From Mycolicibacterium parafortuitum (lineage in GTDB: Bacteria > Actinomycetota > Actinomycetes > Mycobacteriales > Mycobacteriaceae), in NCBI RefSeq assembly GCF_002086815.1, contig NZ_MVID01000001.1, forward strand, positions 62,001-126,000: a stretch of DNA of 64,000 bases, read 5' to 3'. The translations under genes and the position numbers were made by a program. The notes below the pieces were generated by a model, which saw only the letters and a program-made list of their open reading frames with translations, was not told the DNA's origin and ran no database searches. Of the stretch, positions 13,035 to 23,442 are shown one piece after another. Numbering within the stretch: position 1 is the first letter of the stretch; the number at the start of each line of letters is the position of its first letter.

Positions 13035-13546
13035 TTGATGCCGCCCAGCACATTCCCGAGGTAGTAGTCTTCGTCGGTGCTGCCGGGCGCCATCGCGTGC
13101 GGGGGCGGTTCCATCCCGGGCTGCAGCGGGGCCAGCAGTTTGTCCTTGCCGTAGATCAGATCGGCACGGTTGTCGTCGGCCATCTCGTAGTCGTTGGTCA
13201 TGGTCAAAGCCCGCGTCGGACAGGCTTCGATGCACAGACCGCAGCCGATGCAGCGCAGATAGTTGATCTGGTACACCCGCCCGTACCGTTCACCGGGCGA
13301 ATAGCGCTCGGCCTCGGTGTTGTCGGCGCCCTCGACGTAGATCGCGTCGGCCGGGCACGCCCAGGCGCACAGTTCGCACCCGATGCACTTCTCCAGCCCG
13401 TCGGGGTACCGGTTGAGTTGGTGGCGGCCGTGATAGCGCTTTGCGACCGGGCCGGGCTTCTCCGGATACTGCTCGGTGATGGGCTTTTTGAACATCGACC
13501 CGAACGTGACGCCGAATCCCGCGATGGCGTCCAAGAACCTAGACAT
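13031..13546 (-). CDS. nuoI: NADH-quinone oxidoreductase subunit I
   Basis: The 8Fe ferredoxin-like subunit carrying clusters N6a and N6b; 171 aa. Two classical motifs are present, [12 protein letters not shown] and [12 protein letters not shown]. Two ATGs are possible. A GAAGGAG ribosome site sits 7 bases before ATG 13546 but only 1 base before ATG 13552, so I use 13546. The start overlaps the nuoH 3' end by 8 bases. Confidence 0.96.
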   Translation of the reverse strand: MSRFLDAIAGFGVTFGSMFKKPITEQYPEKPGPVAKRYHGRHQLNRYPDGLEKCIGCELCAWACPADAIYVEGADNTEAERYSPGERYGRVYQINYLRCIGCGLCIEACPTRALTMTNDYEMADDNRADLIYGKDKLLAPLQPGMEPPPHAMAPGSTDEDYYLGNVLGGIK

Positions 13547-14774
13547 CCGCATGCTCCTTCACCGGTAGTGGCGGCACCGGGAACGCGCCGCCACCCGCGG
13601 GCGGGGTGGGCGGTGGCGGCGTTGTCCGGCGAGTGTTCATGCTGCGCAACCGTCGCCACACCAGCAGGGCGGCCAGTGCGACCGCCGCGATCAACAGTCC
13701 GAGCGACGCGGTCGCCCACGCCTGCAGGCCGCGCTCCTGCAGCGAATGCGTCACCGCGACGATCGCGATCCAGCCCAACGACACCGGGATCAGGATCTTC
13801 CAGCCCAGCGCCATGAACTGGTCGTAGCGCATCCGCGGCAGGGTGGCGCGCAGCCACATGAAGACGAACAGGAACATCCACACCTTGGCGGTGAACCACA
13901 GCAGCGGCCACCACCCGCTGTTGGCACCCTCCCAGAGCGAGATCGGCCACGGGGCGTGCCACCCGCCCAGGAACAGCGTCGTCGCCAGCGCCGACACGGT
14001 CGTCATGTTCACGTACTCGGCGAGCATGAACATCGCGAACTTCAGCGACGAGTACTCGGTGTGGAAACCGCCGACCAGCTCACCCTCGGCCTCGGGCAGA
14101 TCGAACGGAGCCCGGTTGGTTTCGCCGACCATCGAGGTCACGTACACCAGGAACGACGGCAGCAGCAGGAAGATGTACCAGACGTCGTTCTGCGCGGCGA
14201 CGATGCCCGACGTCGACATCGTGCCCGCGTAGATGAACACCGCCACGAACGACAAGGCCATCGCGATCTCGTAGGAGATCACCTGTGCCGACGATCGCAG
14301 ACCACCGAGCAGCGGGTACACCGACCCCGACGCCCAGCCGGCCAGCACGATGCCGTACACCCCGATCGAGGTGACCGCCAGGATGTAGAGCACCGCGACC
14401 GGCAGGTCGGTCAACTGCAACGCGGTGCGGTGCCCGAACACCGACACCTCGCCGCCGAGCGGGATCACCGCGAACGCCATGAACGCCGGGATCACCGAGA
14501 TCACCGGCGCGGCCAGGTAGATCCCCTTGTCGACCCCGGCCGGTACCAGTCCCTCCTTGAGGGCGAGCTTGATGCCGTCGGCCAGCGACTGCAGCAGACC
14601 ACGCGGCCCGACGCGATTGGGGCCGAACCGCAACTGCATGCGGCCCAGGATCTTTCGTTCGAGCAGGATCGCGGTGAGCACCGTCAGCACGAGGAACCCG
14701 AAGACCCCGACGGCCTTCGCGATGATCAGCCACAGCGGATCGTGGCCGAACAGGGTCGGGTCGGGATAGGTCAT
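13539..14774 (-). CDS. nuoH: NADH-quinone oxidoreductase subunit H
   Basis: The membrane subunit linking the quinone chamber to the proton channels; 411 aa with eight helices. Signatures are [39 protein letters not shown] with the chain of acidic residues, and [15 protein letters not shown]. The C-terminus carries a Pro-rich tail ([13 protein letters not shown]) beyond the core, an actinobacterial elaboration. ATG 14774 overlaps the nuoG stop (ATGA). Confidence 0.97.
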   Translation of the reverse strand: MTYPDPTLFGHDPLWLIIAKAVGVFGFLVLTVLTAILLERKILGRMQLRFGPNRVGPRGLLQSLADGIKLALKEGLVPAGVDKGIYLAAPVISVIPAFMAFAVIPLGGEVSVFGHRTALQLTDLPVAVLYILAVTSIGVYGIVLAGWASGSVYPLLGGLRSSAQVISYEIAMALSFVAVFIYAGTMSTSGIVAAQNDVWYIFLLLPSFLVYVTSMVGETNRAPFDLPEAEGELVGGFHTEYSSLKFAMFMLAEYVNMTTVSALATTLFLGGWHAPWPISLWEGANSGWWPLLWFTAKVWMFLFVFMWLRATLPRMRYDQFMALGWKILIPVSLGWIAIVAVTHSLQERGLQAWATASLGLLIAAVALAALLVWRRLRSMNTRRTTPPPPTPPAGGGAFPVPPLPVKEHADV

Positions 14775-17188
14775 GCCGGTACCCCCTGCCCCGGTTCGGT
14801 CGACGCTCCGGTCGACACTTCGAGCGACACGAGGGCCCCGGCGGTGACACCGAGGCTCTGATGGACGTGGCAGCCGGGGGAGTTCAGCGGCAGCCATGCC
14901 ACCCGGTCGGCCATCGCGGTGACGGTCAGCGGCAAGGTCAGCGCGCCCCGCGCGCTGCGCACGGTGACCGGGTCGCCGTCGCGGGCGCCGATCTCGGCGG
15001 CGGTGGCCGCGGAGAGGCGCAGGGTCGGCGGCTTCGCCGTCCCGGCCAGGTACGGTTCGCCGTCCTGGAGGCGGCCCGCGTCCAGGAGCATGCGCCAGCC
15101 GGCCAGCACCGCCTGTCCCGATTCCGGGGTGGGCGCCGCGGCGCCGACCCCCGGAGCCGCGGCGCGCCCGCCGGACCACAATCCGAGCCGGCCGCGCTCG
15201 TCGGCGGCCGCCGGAACCGAGGGCAACCCCAGATCGATGCCGATCTCGTCGGCCAGCATCGTCAACACGCGGAGATCGGTCACGGCGTTGGTGCGCAGCG
15301 ACGGTTCGAACGGGCGGCTTCGGCCCTCCCAGTTCAGGTAAGCGCCACCCTTTTCCGCCACCGGCGCGACCGGGAACACGACGTCGGCCCGCTCGGTCAC
15401 GGGGCCGTGCCGGATCTCCAGGCTGACGACGAACGGTGCAGCCTCGATCGCGGCCAGTGCCGAGTCCGGGTCGGGAAGGTCGGCGGGTTCGACCCCGCCG
15501 ATCAGTAGCGCGCCGAGGGCGCCGCCGCGGGCCGCGTCGAGGATGCCGTCGGTGTCGCGGCCCGCGGTGGCGGGCAGTTCGTCGACGTGCCAATCGCGCG
15601 CGGTCTGGGTGCGTGCCGCGTCGTCGCCGACCGGGCGTCCGCCCGGCAGCAGGTTCGGCAGGGCGCCGGCCTCCACCGCGCCGCGGTCCCCGGCCCGGCG
15701 CGGAATCCACGCCAACCGCGCACCCGTGGCCTCGGCGAGCCGGCCCGCGGCCGACAACGCGCCTGGCGACGTCGCGAGCCGCTCGCCGACGAGGATCAAC
15801 GCCCCGGGCATGGTCAGCAGGTCGTCGGCGGCGAGGTCGTCCAGCGCGGCAGCCTCGCCGCCCGGCGCGGTACTGATCAGCCGGCCGGACAGTTTGTCGA
15901 GCCCGCGAGACGCCAGCGGGGCGACCGCACGCACCTGCAGGCCGCGCTTGCGGACCGCCTTGCGCAGGCGCAGGAAGACGATCGGTGATTCCTCTTCGGG
16001 TTCCAGCCCCGCCAGCAGTACGGCGGGCGCGTTCTCCAGGTCGGAGTACGTGACGTGCATCGGCCGCCCCGCGACGTGCGCGGCGAGGAAGTCGGCCTCC
16101 TCCCGGCTGTGCGGCCGGGACCTGAAGTCGACGTCGTTGGTGGACAGCACGATCCGGGCGAACTTCGCGTACGCGTAGGCCTCCTCGACGGTCGACCGGC
16201 CGCCGACCAGCACGCCCGCGCGTCCGACCGCGCCGGCCAGCCCGGCCGCCGCGACCGTGAGTGCCTCCGACCACGACGCCGGCCGTAACGCGTCGCCGTC
16301 GCGGACCAGCGGGGTGGTGATCCGGTCGCCGACCGTCGCATAGGTGAACGCCCAGCGCCCCTTGTCGCAGTTCCACTCCTCGTTGACCTCGGGATCGTCA
16401 CCGGCCAGGCGGCGCATCACCTTTCCGCGCCGGTGATCGGTGCGCTGGGCGCATCCCGATGCGCAGTGCTCGCACACGCTGGGACTGGACACCAGGTCGA
16501 AGGGTCGGGCCCGGAACCGGTAGGCCGTTCCGGTCAACGCCCCGACCGGGCAGATCTGCACGGTGTTGCCCGAGAAGTACGACTGGAACGGTTCACCCGG
16601 GGCGATGCCGACCTGCTGGAGCGCCCCGCGTTCCAGCAGGTCGATGAAGCGGTCGCCGGCGATCTGGTCGGAGAACCGGGTGCAGCGCGCGCACAGCACG
16701 CACCGCTCGCGATCCAGCAGCACCTGCGACGAGATGTGGATCGGTTTCGGGAACGTGCGCTTGACGTCCTCGAACCGGGTTTCGGTGCGGCCGTGGGACA
16801 TCGCCTGGTTCTGCAGCGGGCATTCGCCACCCTTGTCGCAGATCGGGCAGTCCAGCGGGTGGTTGATCAGCAGCAGTTCCATCACCCCGTGCTGGGCCTT
16901 GTCGGCCGACGCGGACGTGTGCTGGGTCCGCACCACCATGTCGGGGGCCACCGTGGTGGTACACGACGCCAGCGGTTTGCGCTGGCCCTCGACCTCGACC
17001 AGGCACTGCCTGCAGGCGCCGACCGGGTCGAGCAGCGGGTGATCGCAGAAGCGGGGGATCTGCACACCCATCAATTCGGCCGCCCGGATCACCAGAGTGC
17101 CTTTGGGCACGGTGATCTGGTGGTCGTCGATGGTCAGTGTGACCATCTCGACCGGCGGCGCGTCCTGCCCGCGTTCGGCAAGCGTCAT
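14771..17188 (-). CDS. nuoG: NADH-quinone oxidoreductase subunit G
   Basis: The large iron-sulfur subunit, 805 aa. The N-terminal 2Fe-2S ligands are C48, C59, C62 and C76. They are followed by the His-Cys 4Fe-4S region ([18 protein letters not shown]), the [10 protein letters not shown] region and a further cluster motif [10 protein letters not shown], then a molybdopterin-oxidoreductase-like domain without obvious cofactor function. ATG 17188 overlaps the nuoF stop (ATGA); the 18 residues encoded upstream of it lie in nuoF. Confidence 0.96.
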   Translation of the reverse strand: MTLAERGQDAPPVEMVTLTIDDHQITVPKGTLVIRAAELMGVQIPRFCDHPLLDPVGACRQCLVEVEGQRKPLASCTTTVAPDMVVRTQHTSASADKAQHGVMELLLINHPLDCPICDKGGECPLQNQAMSHGRTETRFEDVKRTFPKPIHISSQVLLDRERCVLCARCTRFSDQIAGDRFIDLLERGALQQVGIAPGEPFQSYFSGNTVQICPVGALTGTAYRFRARPFDLVSSPSVCEHCASGCAQRTDHRRGKVMRRLAGDDPEVNEEWNCDKGRWAFTYATVGDRITTPLVRDGDALRPASWSEALTVAAAGLAGAVGRAGVLVGGRSTVEEAYAYAKFARIVLSTNDVDFRSRPHSREEADFLAAHVAGRPMHVTYSDLENAPAVLLAGLEPEEESPIVFLRLRKAVRKRGLQVRAVAPLASRGLDKLSGRLISTAPGGEAAALDDLAADDLLTMPGALILVGERLATSPGALSAAGRLAEATGARLAWIPRRAGDRGAVEAGALPNLLPGGRPVGDDAARTQTARDWHVDELPATAGRDTDGILDAARGGALGALLIGGVEPADLPDPDSALAAIEAAPFVVSLEIRHGPVTERADVVFPVAPVAEKGGAYLNWEGRSRPFEPSLRTNAVTDLRVLTMLADEIGIDLGLPSVPAAADERGRLGLWSGGRAAAPGVGAAAPTPESGQAVLAGWRMLLDAGRLQDGEPYLAGTAKPPTLRLSAATAAEIGARDGDPVTVRSARGALTLPLTVTAMADRVAWLPLNSPGCHVHQSLGVTAGALVSLEVSTGASTEPGQGVPA

Positions 17189-18501
17189 GCGCCCACTCCT
17201 TCCGGTGCGGCCAGCATCGAGGCGTACGGGTCGAACGGGCACGGACCGGCCAGGTGAGCCTCGTACTCGTCGCGGAAGTACTTGAGCGAGGACATGATCG
17301 GGCTGGCCGCACCGTCACCGAGCGCGCAGAACGACTTCCCGAAGATGTTGTCGGAGATGTCGAGCAGCTTGTCGAGGTCGGCTTCGGTACCCGCGCCGGT
17401 CTCCAGCCGCGCATAGATCTGCGCCAGCCAGTAGGTACCCTCCCGGCACGGCGTGCACTTACCGCAGGATTCGTGCGCGTAGAACTGCGTCCAGCGCCGC
17501 ACCGCGCGCACCACGCACGTCGTCTCGTCGAAGATCTGCAGCGCCTTGGTGCCCAGCATCGATCCGACACCGGCCATACCCTCGTAATCCAGTGGCACGT
17601 CCAGATGTTCGGCGGTCAGCAGCGGGGTCGACGAGCCGCCGGGAGTCCAGAACTTCAGTTCGTGCCCGGCGCGCACCCCGCCGGCGTAGTCGAGGAGTTC
17701 GCGCAGTGTGATGCCGAGCGGCGCCTCGTACTGCCCGGGGGTGGTGACGTGACCCGACAGCGAGTACAGCGTGAAGCCCGGCGATTTCTCCGACCCCATC
17801 GAGCGGAACCAGTCCACGCCGTGGAGCAGGACCGGTGGCACGCTGGCGATCGACTCGACGTTGTTGACCACCGTCGGGCACGCGTACAGGCCGGCCACGG
17901 CGGGGAACGGGGGCCGCAGCCGGGGCTGGCCCCGCCTGCCCTCCAGCGAGTCCAGCAGCGCGGTCTCCTCACCGCAGATGTAGGCGCCCGCACCGGCGTG
18001 CACGATCAGTTCCAGATCGAACCCGGTGCCGTGGATGTCGGTGCCGAGATGCCCGGCCGCATAGGCTTCGGCGACCGCGGCCTGCAGCCTCCTCAGCACC
18101 GGCACCACCTCGCCCCGGACGTAGATGAACGCGTGGTGCGCCCGGATCGCGTACGCCGCGATGATCGCGCCCTCGACCAGGAAGTGCGGCGTGGTCAGCA
18201 TCAGCGGAATGTCTTTGCACGTCCCGGGTTCGGACTCGTCGGCGTTGATGACCAGGTAGTGAGGCTTGGCCGCCGCACCCTCGTCGCCTTGCGGGATGAA
18301 GGACCACTTCGTGCCCGTCGGGAAGCCGGCGCCGCCGCGACCGCGCAGCCCGGAGTCCTTGACGGTGGTGATCACATCGTCCGGGCCCATCGCCAGCGCC
18401 CGCTCCAGCGCCTGGTAACCGCCGTGCCGGACATACGTGTCCAGCGTCCACGGCTGTGGTTCGTCCCAGAACCGGGTGAGCACGGGGGACAGGGCCGTCA
18501 T
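17185..18501 (-). CDS. nuoF: NADH-quinone oxidoreductase subunit F
   Basis: The FMN-binding, NADH-oxidising subunit, 438 aa. The nucleotide/FMN glycine-rich loop [13 protein letters not shown], the [10 protein letters not shown] segment, and the 4Fe-4S (N3) ligands in [12 protein letters not shown] plus a later Cys in SFCALGDGA are all present. Start and stop overlap nuoE and nuoG by 4 bases each. Confidence 0.97.
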   Translation of the reverse strand: MTALSPVLTRFWDEPQPWTLDTYVRHGGYQALERALAMGPDDVITTVKDSGLRGRGGAGFPTGTKWSFIPQGDEGAAAKPHYLVINADESEPGTCKDIPLMLTTPHFLVEGAIIAAYAIRAHHAFIYVRGEVVPVLRRLQAAVAEAYAAGHLGTDIHGTGFDLELIVHAGAGAYICGEETALLDSLEGRRGQPRLRPPFPAVAGLYACPTVVNNVESIASVPPVLLHGVDWFRSMGSEKSPGFTLYSLSGHVTTPGQYEAPLGITLRELLDYAGGVRAGHELKFWTPGGSSTPLLTAEHLDVPLDYEGMAGVGSMLGTKALQIFDETTCVVRAVRRWTQFYAHESCGKCTPCREGTYWLAQIYARLETGAGTEADLDKLLDISDNIFGKSFCALGDGAASPIMSSLKYFRDEYEAHLAGPCPFDPYASMLAAPEGVGA

Positions 18502-19364
18502 GACTCGTCCGCCTCGTCGGGATTGGTCTCAGTTGTCGACGACCGCGCAGGAACATGGGCTTCCGGTGCCGGGGCGGGTTCGTCTTTGACCGATTCCGCG
18601 GCGACGGCCTGCTCCGGTGTCTCATCCGGCGTGGAGTCGGTTGGGGCGCCGGGTCGCGGGGCGGCCATGTCGTGTTCGTGGGCGAACCGCAGCCCGGCGA
18701 GGGTGGCGGGACCGACCGGGCCGGCACCGGGGGAGTCCGGATCCGGCAGTCCGGCAAGTGTTCTCGCGGTCTGTCTGAACGTGCACAGTGCGCCGCTGCG
18801 CGACGGAGTCGGCGGCTGCCCGGAGCGCAGCGCGTCGACGAGGTCGCGCGCCGACGTCGGCGTCTGATTGTCGAAGAAGTCCCAGTTGACCATCACCACC
18901 GGGGCGTAATCGCACGCGGCGTTGCATTCGACGTGTTCCAGGGTGATCGTGCCGTCCGCGGTCGTCTGCCCGGGGGCGATGTCGAGGTGGGCTTCCAGGC
19001 TTTCCAGGATCGCGTCGCCGCCCATGATCGCGCACAGCGTGTTGGTGCACACGCCGACCAGATAGTCCCCGGTCGGGGTGCGCCGGTACATCGAGTAGAA
19101 CGTCGCGACAGCGGTGACCTCGGCATCGGTGAGACCCAATTGGCGGGCGCAGAAGGCGATTCCGGCAGGGGTCAGGCAGCTGTCCTCGGCCTGCACGAGG
19201 TGCAGCAGCGGAAGCAAGGCCGACCTGGACTGCGGATAGCGGGCGATGATCGTCGCCGCGTCGGCGCTCAGCCGCTCGACGACGTCGTCGGGGTAGGTCG
19301 CGGGTCCGTGGATCGGCGGTCCCGGTTCGTCCGGCCGCTGCCCGAGATCCAAGAAAACAGTCAT
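18498..19364 (-). CDS. nuoE: NADH-quinone oxidoreductase subunit E
   Basis: A thioredoxin-like 2Fe-2S (N1a) subunit, 288 aa. The four cysteine ligands are in VCTNTLCAI and VECNAACDY. About 65 C-terminal residues after the fold are rich in Pro, Ala, Glu and Thr and look disordered. ATG 19364 overlaps the stop of a mini-ORF (ATGA) that belongs to the tandem repeat separating nuoD from nuoE, so translation of nuoE is probably coupled to that mini-ORF rather than directly to nuoD. Confidence 0.96.
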   Translation of the reverse strand: MTVFLDLGQRPDEPGPPIHGPATYPDDVVERLSADAATIIARYPQSRSALLPLLHLVQAEDSCLTPAGIAFCARQLGLTDAEVTAVATFYSMYRRTPTGDYLVGVCTNTLCAIMGGDAILESLEAHLDIAPGQTTADGTITLEHVECNAACDYAPVVMVNWDFFDNQTPTSARDLVDALRSGQPPTPSRSGALCTFRQTARTLAGLPDPDSPGAGPVGPATLAGLRFAHEHDMAAPRPGAPTDSTPDETPEQAVAAESVKDEPAPAPEAHVPARSSTTETNPDEADES

Positions 19365-19425
19365 GATGCTCTCTTCTTCGCGCAAGCGCTCATTAGGTCG
19401 CTCTCTTCTTCGCGCAAGCGCTCAT
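19361..19425 (-). repeat. Two tandem MIRU-like mini-ORF units between nuoD and nuoE
   Basis: Read on the minus strand, two copies with a 32-base period each encode a tiny basic peptide, [10 protein letters not shown] then [10 protein letters not shown]. The nuoD stop TAA shares its last A with the first mini-ATG (TAATG). The first mini-stop does the same with the second, and the second mini-stop TGA overlaps the nuoE ATG (ATGA). Mini-ORF spans are 19393-19425 and 19361-19393. Mycobacterial interspersed repetitive units in intercistronic positions are described with this overlap design; these units are shorter than the classical 46-101 bp. Confidence 0.8.
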
Positions 19426-20753
19426 TAGCGGTCCACCCCGCCCATCACCGGATCGATCGACGCCACCGCGGTGATCGCGTCGGCGACCATGCCGCCCTCG
19501 CACATCGCGGCCACCGCTTGCAGATTCGTGAACGACGGATCCCGGTAGTGCACCCGGTACGGGCGGGTGCCGCCGTCGGAGACCATGTGCACCCCAAGCT
19601 CGCCGCGCGGCGACTCGACCGCGACGTAAACCTGACCCGGCGGTACCCGGATCCCCTCGGTCACCAGCTTGAAGTGGTGGATCAGCCCTTCCATCGAATG
19701 GCCCATGATCTTGGCGATGTGCTCGGGGGAGTTGCCCAGCCCGTCGGGTCCGACCTTCAGATCGGCGGGCCAGGCCAGCTTCTTGTCGGTGATCATCACC
19801 GGCTCGCCGCTGGTGCGCTCCAGCCTCTCCACGCACTGCTCGACGATCTTGATCGACTCGCGCATCTCCTTGACCCGGATCAGATACCTGCCGTACGAGT
19901 CGCACTGGTCGTCGGTGATGACGTCGAAATCGTATGTCTCGTAACCGCAGTACGGCTGGGACTTGCGCAGGTCGTGCGGCAGGCCGGTGGAACGCAGCAC
20001 CGGGCCGGTGATTCCCAGCGCCATGCACCCGGTGAGGTCCAGATACCCGACGCCTTCGGTGCGGGCCTTCCAGATGTAGTTCTCGTTGAGCAGATTCTCC
20101 AAGTCGCGCAGCCTGTTCGGAAGCACCTTGAGCAGATCGCGCACCTGCGGCAGGCCCTCCTCGGGGAGGTCGGCGGCCACCCCGCCGGGCCGGATGTAGG
20201 CATTGTTCATCCGCAGGCCGGTGATGGTCTCGAAGACCGACAGGATCAGCTCGCGTTCCCGGAACCCGAGGAACATGGCCGTCATCGCCCCCAGTTCCAT
20301 ACCGCCGGTGGCCAACGCCACCAGATGGCTGGAGATCCGGTTGAGCTCCATCATCATCACCCGGATCACCGAGGCCCGCTCCGGGATGTCGTCGGTGACG
20401 CCGAGCAGCTTCTCCACCCCGAGGCAGTACACCGTCTCGTTGAAAAACGGTGACAGGTAATCCATCCGGGTCACGAACGTCACACCCTGAGTCCAGGTGC
20501 GGTACTCGAGGTTCTTCTCGATTCCGGTGTGCAGATAGCCGATCCCGCACCGGGCCTCCACGATGGTCTCACCCTCGATCTCGAGAATGAGCCGCAGCAC
20601 GCCGTGGGTCGACGGGTGCTGCGGGCCCATGTTGACCACGATGCGCTCGCCGGCGTGTTCGGCGGCGTTCTGCCGCGCCGCACTGACCACCTGATCCCAA
20701 TCCTGGCCGCCGACGACGACCACCCGCTCGGGGCGTTCCTGCGATGCGGTCAT
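19425..20753 (-). CDS. nuoD: NADH-quinone oxidoreductase subunit D
   Basis: The 49-kDa-type subunit forming the quinone-reducing site with NuoB; 442 aa. Signatures are [15 protein letters not shown] with the quinone-site His, [14 protein letters not shown], and [16 protein letters not shown]. The start ATG 20753 shares one base with the nuoC stop (TGATG). Its stop leads into the tandem mini-ORF repeat. Confidence 0.97.
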   Translation of the reverse strand: MTASQERPERVVVVGGQDWDQVVSAARQNAAEHAGERIVVNMGPQHPSTHGVLRLILEIEGETIVEARCGIGYLHTGIEKNLEYRTWTQGVTFVTRMDYLSPFFNETVYCLGVEKLLGVTDDIPERASVIRVMMMELNRISSHLVALATGGMELGAMTAMFLGFRERELILSVFETITGLRMNNAYIRPGGVAADLPEEGLPQVRDLLKVLPNRLRDLENLLNENYIWKARTEGVGYLDLTGCMALGITGPVLRSTGLPHDLRKSQPYCGYETYDFDVITDDQCDSYGRYLIRVKEMRESIKIVEQCVERLERTSGEPVMITDKKLAWPADLKVGPDGLGNSPEHIAKIMGHSMEGLIHHFKLVTEGIRVPPGQVYVAVESPRGELGVHMVSDGGTRPYRVHYRDPSFTNLQAVAAMCEGGMVADAITAVASIDPVMGGVDR

Positions 20754-21436
20754 CAGTTGTATGCCCTCCGCTGATCCGGCGGCGGGATCTCTGCCCCGTG
20801 GTATTCGACGGGGATCCCGCCCAGGGGATAGTCCTTGCGCTGCGGGTGCCCTACCCAGTCGTCGGGCATTTCGATGCGCGTCAGCGCTGGGTGTCCGTCG
20901 AAGATGATGCCGAAGAAGTCGTAGGTCTCGCGTTCGTGCCAGTCGGTGGTCGGATAGACGCCGAACAGCGACGGGATGTGCGGATCACCGTCCGGGACGG
21001 CCACTTCCACGCGGATGCGCCGGTTGTGGGTGATCGACATCAGCGGATACACGGCATGCAGTTCGCGGCCGGCGTCCTCGGGATAGTGCACGCCGCTGAC
21101 CCCGAGGCACAGCTCGAATCTCAGGTCCGCGTCGTTGCGTAACGTGAGCGCGACGTCGACCAGCCGGTCGCGGTGCACCTCCAGCGTGAGTTCGTCGCGG
21201 TAGACCACCACCCGCTCGATCGACTCGGCGTATCCGTCCTCGCCGAGCGCGGCGGACAATGCGGCAACGACGTCGTCGAAGTACCCACCGTACGGCGGCG
21301 GGGTGCCGCCGGGCAGCGTGACGGGCCGCACCAGCCGCCCGTAGCCGGAGGTGTCGCCAGAGCCTTTGGCGCCGAACATACCCCGGCGCACACCGATGAT
21401 GTCGGGGGCCGGATCGGGCGCGTCGTCTGTGGTCAC
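20753..21436 (-). CDS. nuoC: NADH-quinone oxidoreductase subunit C
   Basis: The 30-kDa-type hydrophilic subunit, 227 aa, bridging NuoD and the electron-input arm. The diagnostic motif [20 protein letters not shown] is complete, followed by the [17 protein letters not shown] tail. An N-terminal extension of about 60 residues precedes the core fold. The GTG start 21436 overlaps the nuoB stop (GTGA). Confidence 0.96.
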   Translation of the reverse strand: MTTDDAPDPAPDIIGVRRGMFGAKGSGDTSGYGRLVRPVTLPGGTPPPYGGYFDDVVAALSAALGEDGYAESIERVVVYRDELTLEVHRDRLVDVALTLRNDADLRFELCLGVSGVHYPEDAGRELHAVYPLMSITHNRRIRVEVAVPDGDPHIPSLFGVYPTTDWHERETYDFFGIIFDGHPALTRIEMPDDWVGHPQRKDYPLGGIPVEYHGAEIPPPDQRRAYN

Positions 21437-21987
21437 CGCAGCAGACCCTTCAGCTCGATCGTCGGAGTTGCCGCGAGCGCGGCCTGCTCGGCTTCACGGA
21501 TGGCCTCTTCGCGGTTCACCCCGAGCGGCATTTGCTGAATCTTGTCGTGCAGTTTCAGGATTGCGTGCAGCAGCATCTCCGGGCGCGGCGGGCAGCCGGG
21601 TAGATAGATGTCGACCGGCACGACGTGGTCGACGCCCTGTACCACCGCGTAGTTGTTGAACATGCCGCCCGAGGATGCGCAAACCCCCATCGCCAGAACC
21701 CACTTCGGTTCGGCCATCTGGTCGTAGATCTGGCGCAGCACCGGTGCCATCTTCTGGCTGACCCGGCCGGCGACGATCATCAGGTCCGCCTGGCGCGGGG
21801 TCGCCGAGAAGCGCTCCATACCGAAGCGGGAGATGTCGAAACGCGGCCCGGCCGTGGCCATCATCTCGATCGCGCAGCACGCCAGGCCGAACGTCGCCGG
21901 CCACAGGGAGCCCTTACGGACGTATCCGGCGACCTTCTCGACCGTCGACAGCAAGATGCCGCCGGGCAGTTTCTCCTCTAGTCCCAT
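21433..21987 (-). CDS. nuoB: NADH-quinone oxidoreductase subunit B
   Basis: The PSST subunit holding cluster N2, the direct electron donor to quinone; 184 aa. The tandem cysteines are in [11 protein letters not shown], with further ligands in GVCASSGG and [12 protein letters not shown] 21987 lies 10 bases inside nuoA and is preceded by a strong GGGGAGG ribosome site. An open reading of the same frame runs far upstream over nuoA, but that is a shadow. Confidence 0.97.
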   Translation of the reverse strand: MGLEEKLPGGILLSTVEKVAGYVRKGSLWPATFGLACCAIEMMATAGPRFDISRFGMERFSATPRQADLMIVAGRVSQKMAPVLRQIYDQMAEPKWVLAMGVCASSGGMFNNYAVVQGVDHVVPVDIYLPGCPPRPEMLLHAILKLHDKIQQMPLGVNREEAIREAEQAALAATPTIELKGLLR

Positions 21988-22352
21988 TGCAGGCCTCCCC
22001 GGCGCCACACGTAGGTGTAGGCCACGAACACGACGACCATGAACAGCAGCATTTCGACCAGCGCGAACAGGCCGAGGCTGTCGAACGCGACCGCCCACGG
22101 ATAGAGAAAGACGATCTCGATGTCGAACACGATGAACAACATCGCCGTCAGGTAGTACCGGATCGGGAACCGCTGAGCGGTGGCCGCGACCGCCGGATCG
22201 GCCGGGTCCATCGGTTCGATCCCGCACTCGTAGGCCTCGAGCTTGGCGCGGTTGTACCGGCGCGGGCCGATCAGGAGGGCGATGCCGACCGATCCGACGG
22301 CGAACACAGCAGCTATCGCACCGAGCACCAGAATTGGCGTGTACAGATTCAT
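21978..22352 (-). CDS. nuoA: NADH-quinone oxidoreductase subunit A
   Basis: First gene of the nuo operon; 124 aa, three membrane helices. The Cys-containing loop is YECGIEP and the conserved acidic helix is [18 protein letters not shown] 22352 has GAGGAG about 12 bases upstream, slightly distant. The operon promoter should lie in 22353-22529, where a CRP-like site is present. Confidence 0.96.
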   Translation of the reverse strand: MNLYTPILVLGAIAAVFAVGSVGIALLIGPRRYNRAKLEAYECGIEPMDPADPAVAATAQRFPIRYYLTAMLFIVFDIEIVFLYPWAVAFDSLGLFALVEMLLFMVVVFVAYTYVWRRGGLQWD

Positions 22353-22382
22353 TCTGCGCAGTAGCTCCTCGGGGCCTGTCGA

Positions 22383-22398
22383 TGTGAGCTATCCCACA
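22383..22398. promoter_or_regulatory. CRP-like binding site upstream of nuoA
   Basis: TGTGAGCTATCCCACA fits the mycobacterial CRP consensus TGTGA-N6-TCACA with one mismatch. It lies 31-46 bases before the nuoA ATG, so within the leader or core promoter. At this distance a bound CRP would more likely repress or modulate than activate. It is a sequence match only, without experimental support here. Confidence 0.45.
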
Positions 22399-22529
22399 GC
22401 GTAGCCCTGTTTTGGATGTGCGCCACACATTTTGGTTAGTATCGCTACTGGCGCCGTCCGGCGATGTCCCGCTGCCTCGGGCATGCCTCAACTGCCAAGC
22501 GCGGCAGTCTTTTTCGGATTCGGCAGGCG

Positions 22530-22940
22530 CTAGGCGCCGGGGCGCAACAGCGACACGACCGCGTCGGCGAGTCGGATCGGGTCGATCGGATGCGGGACGG
22601 CGGCCTCGGCGCGTGACCAGCTCGCCAGCCACGCGTCGTCCGGGCGCCCGGTCAGGACCAGGATCGGCGGACAGTCGGCGATCTCATCCTTGAGCTGCTT
22701 GGCGATTCCCATCCCGCCCACCGGGGTGGCCTCACCGTCGAGGATCACCAGATCGAACCCGCCCTCGTCCATCCGGCGGATCACCATCGCTCCGGTGGCG
22801 ACCTCGTCATACGTCAGCTCGGGCAGCTCAGGGTGGATTCTCCGGCCCAGCGCCAACCGCACCTGCTCCCTGGTCCGCGGGTCGTCGCTGTACACCAGGA
22901 TCCGCAGCGCCGCGCGCGACTCGGGGGACGGCACAGCCAT
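22530..22940 (-). CDS. Receiver-domain protein, degenerate response regulator
   Basis: A 136-aa stand-alone receiver domain without an output domain. The acidic pair is in LVYSDDP, the presumed phospho-acceptor Asp is in LVILDGEA, and the Thr is in LVLTGRP, but the usual Lys before Pro is replaced in AVPHPID, where a His occupies the site. Phosphorylation-dependent switching may therefore be altered. In M. tuberculosis a similar single-domain regulator (Rv3143) sits beside nuoA, so the synteny is conserved. It reads in the same direction as nuo, 177 bases upstream. Confidence 0.85.
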   Translation of the reverse strand: MAVPSPESRAALRILVYSDDPRTREQVRLALGRRIHPELPELTYDEVATGAMVIRRMDEGGFDLVILDGEATPVGGMGIAKQLKDEIADCPPILVLTGRPDDAWLASWSRAEAAVPHPIDPIRLADAVVSLLRPGA

Positions 22941-23018
22941 GGGCGCGATGGTAGCGGGGAGCCGTTGATGTGTCCTTCGGTCACCGGAATTTGTTGCGGT
23001 GAGGCCGAACTCGGTGGC

Positions 23019-23402
23019 TTAGCCGGCGGCCAGCAGCGGCTGCATTTCCGCTGGGTCGAAGTACTCGTCGATGCGGGTGATCAGGCCGTCAGCGCCGACC
23101 GCGATCACGATGCACACCCGCATCGCGATCGTCTCTCCGCGGCGGGCGCGCGCATGCAGAACGTGTTGCTGGACGAATCCGCCGTCGAAGAACCGCCGGT
23201 CCAGCACCTCGTACCTGCGCTCGACGGTGGCCGTGATGAACCAGTCGATGATCTTCACGGCGCGGCGGTGGTCGCTGTCCCGGGAGTCGCCGCTGTGCCA
23301 CACCGCGACCTCGGGGCTGAACATCCGCGACACCGCATCGATGTCACCGCGGGTGATCGCGTCGAACAGTCGGTCGGCGGCCGCAGTCAGTGCGTCAGGC
23401 AT
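23019..23402 (-). CDS. SnoaL/NTF2-like fold protein
   Basis: A 127-aa single-domain protein with the alpha+beta cone pattern of the SnoaL-like family: an N-terminal helix (ADRLFDAITRGDIDAV), then RMFSPEVAVWHSGD, and a C-terminal ITRIDEYFDPAE strand. Members may be small-molecule isomerases, hydrolases or non-catalytic binders, and no specific activity can be assigned. It is divergent from a methyltransferase gene across 40 bases that contain a MerR-type dyad, so both may be co-regulated. Confidence 0.85.
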   Translation of the reverse strand: MPDALTAAADRLFDAITRGDIDAVSRMFSPEVAVWHSGDSRDSDHRRAVKIIDWFITATVERRYEVLDRRFFDGGFVQQHVLHARARRGETIAMRVCIVIAVGADGLITRIDEYFDPAEMQPLLAAG

Positions 23403-23405
23403 CTC

Positions 23406-23436
23406 TTGACCTCAACTCGGGTTCAGGTTGAACACT
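23406..23436 (+). promoter_or_regulatory. MerR-type operator-promoter for the methyltransferase gene
   Basis: A -35 box TTGACC (23406-23411) is followed by the dyad ACCTCAAC-tcgg-GTTCAGGT (23409-23428, arms 7 of 8 complementary) and a -10-like AACACT (23431-23436). The 19-base spacing with a dyad inside the spacer is the hallmark of MerR-family promoters such as SoxR sites. A transcript would start at or near the ATG at 23443, that is, leaderless. No merR gene is visible in the window. Confidence 0.6.
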
Positions 23437-23442
23437 GGTTGC

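Noticed and set aside
13547..13552. ATG 13552 as nuoI start
   Set aside because: The GAAGGAG site is only 1 base away; ATG 13546 has 7-base spacing.
22416..22430. Second CRP-like dyad ATGTG-cgcca-CACAT upstream of nuoA
   Set aside because: Half-site spacing is 3 bases short of the TGTGA-N6-TCACA pattern.
22412..22693. 93-codon plus-strand open reading before the receiver gene
   Set aside because: No ribosome site and an Arg/Ser-rich composition; it overlaps the nuo promoter and is antisense to the receiver gene.
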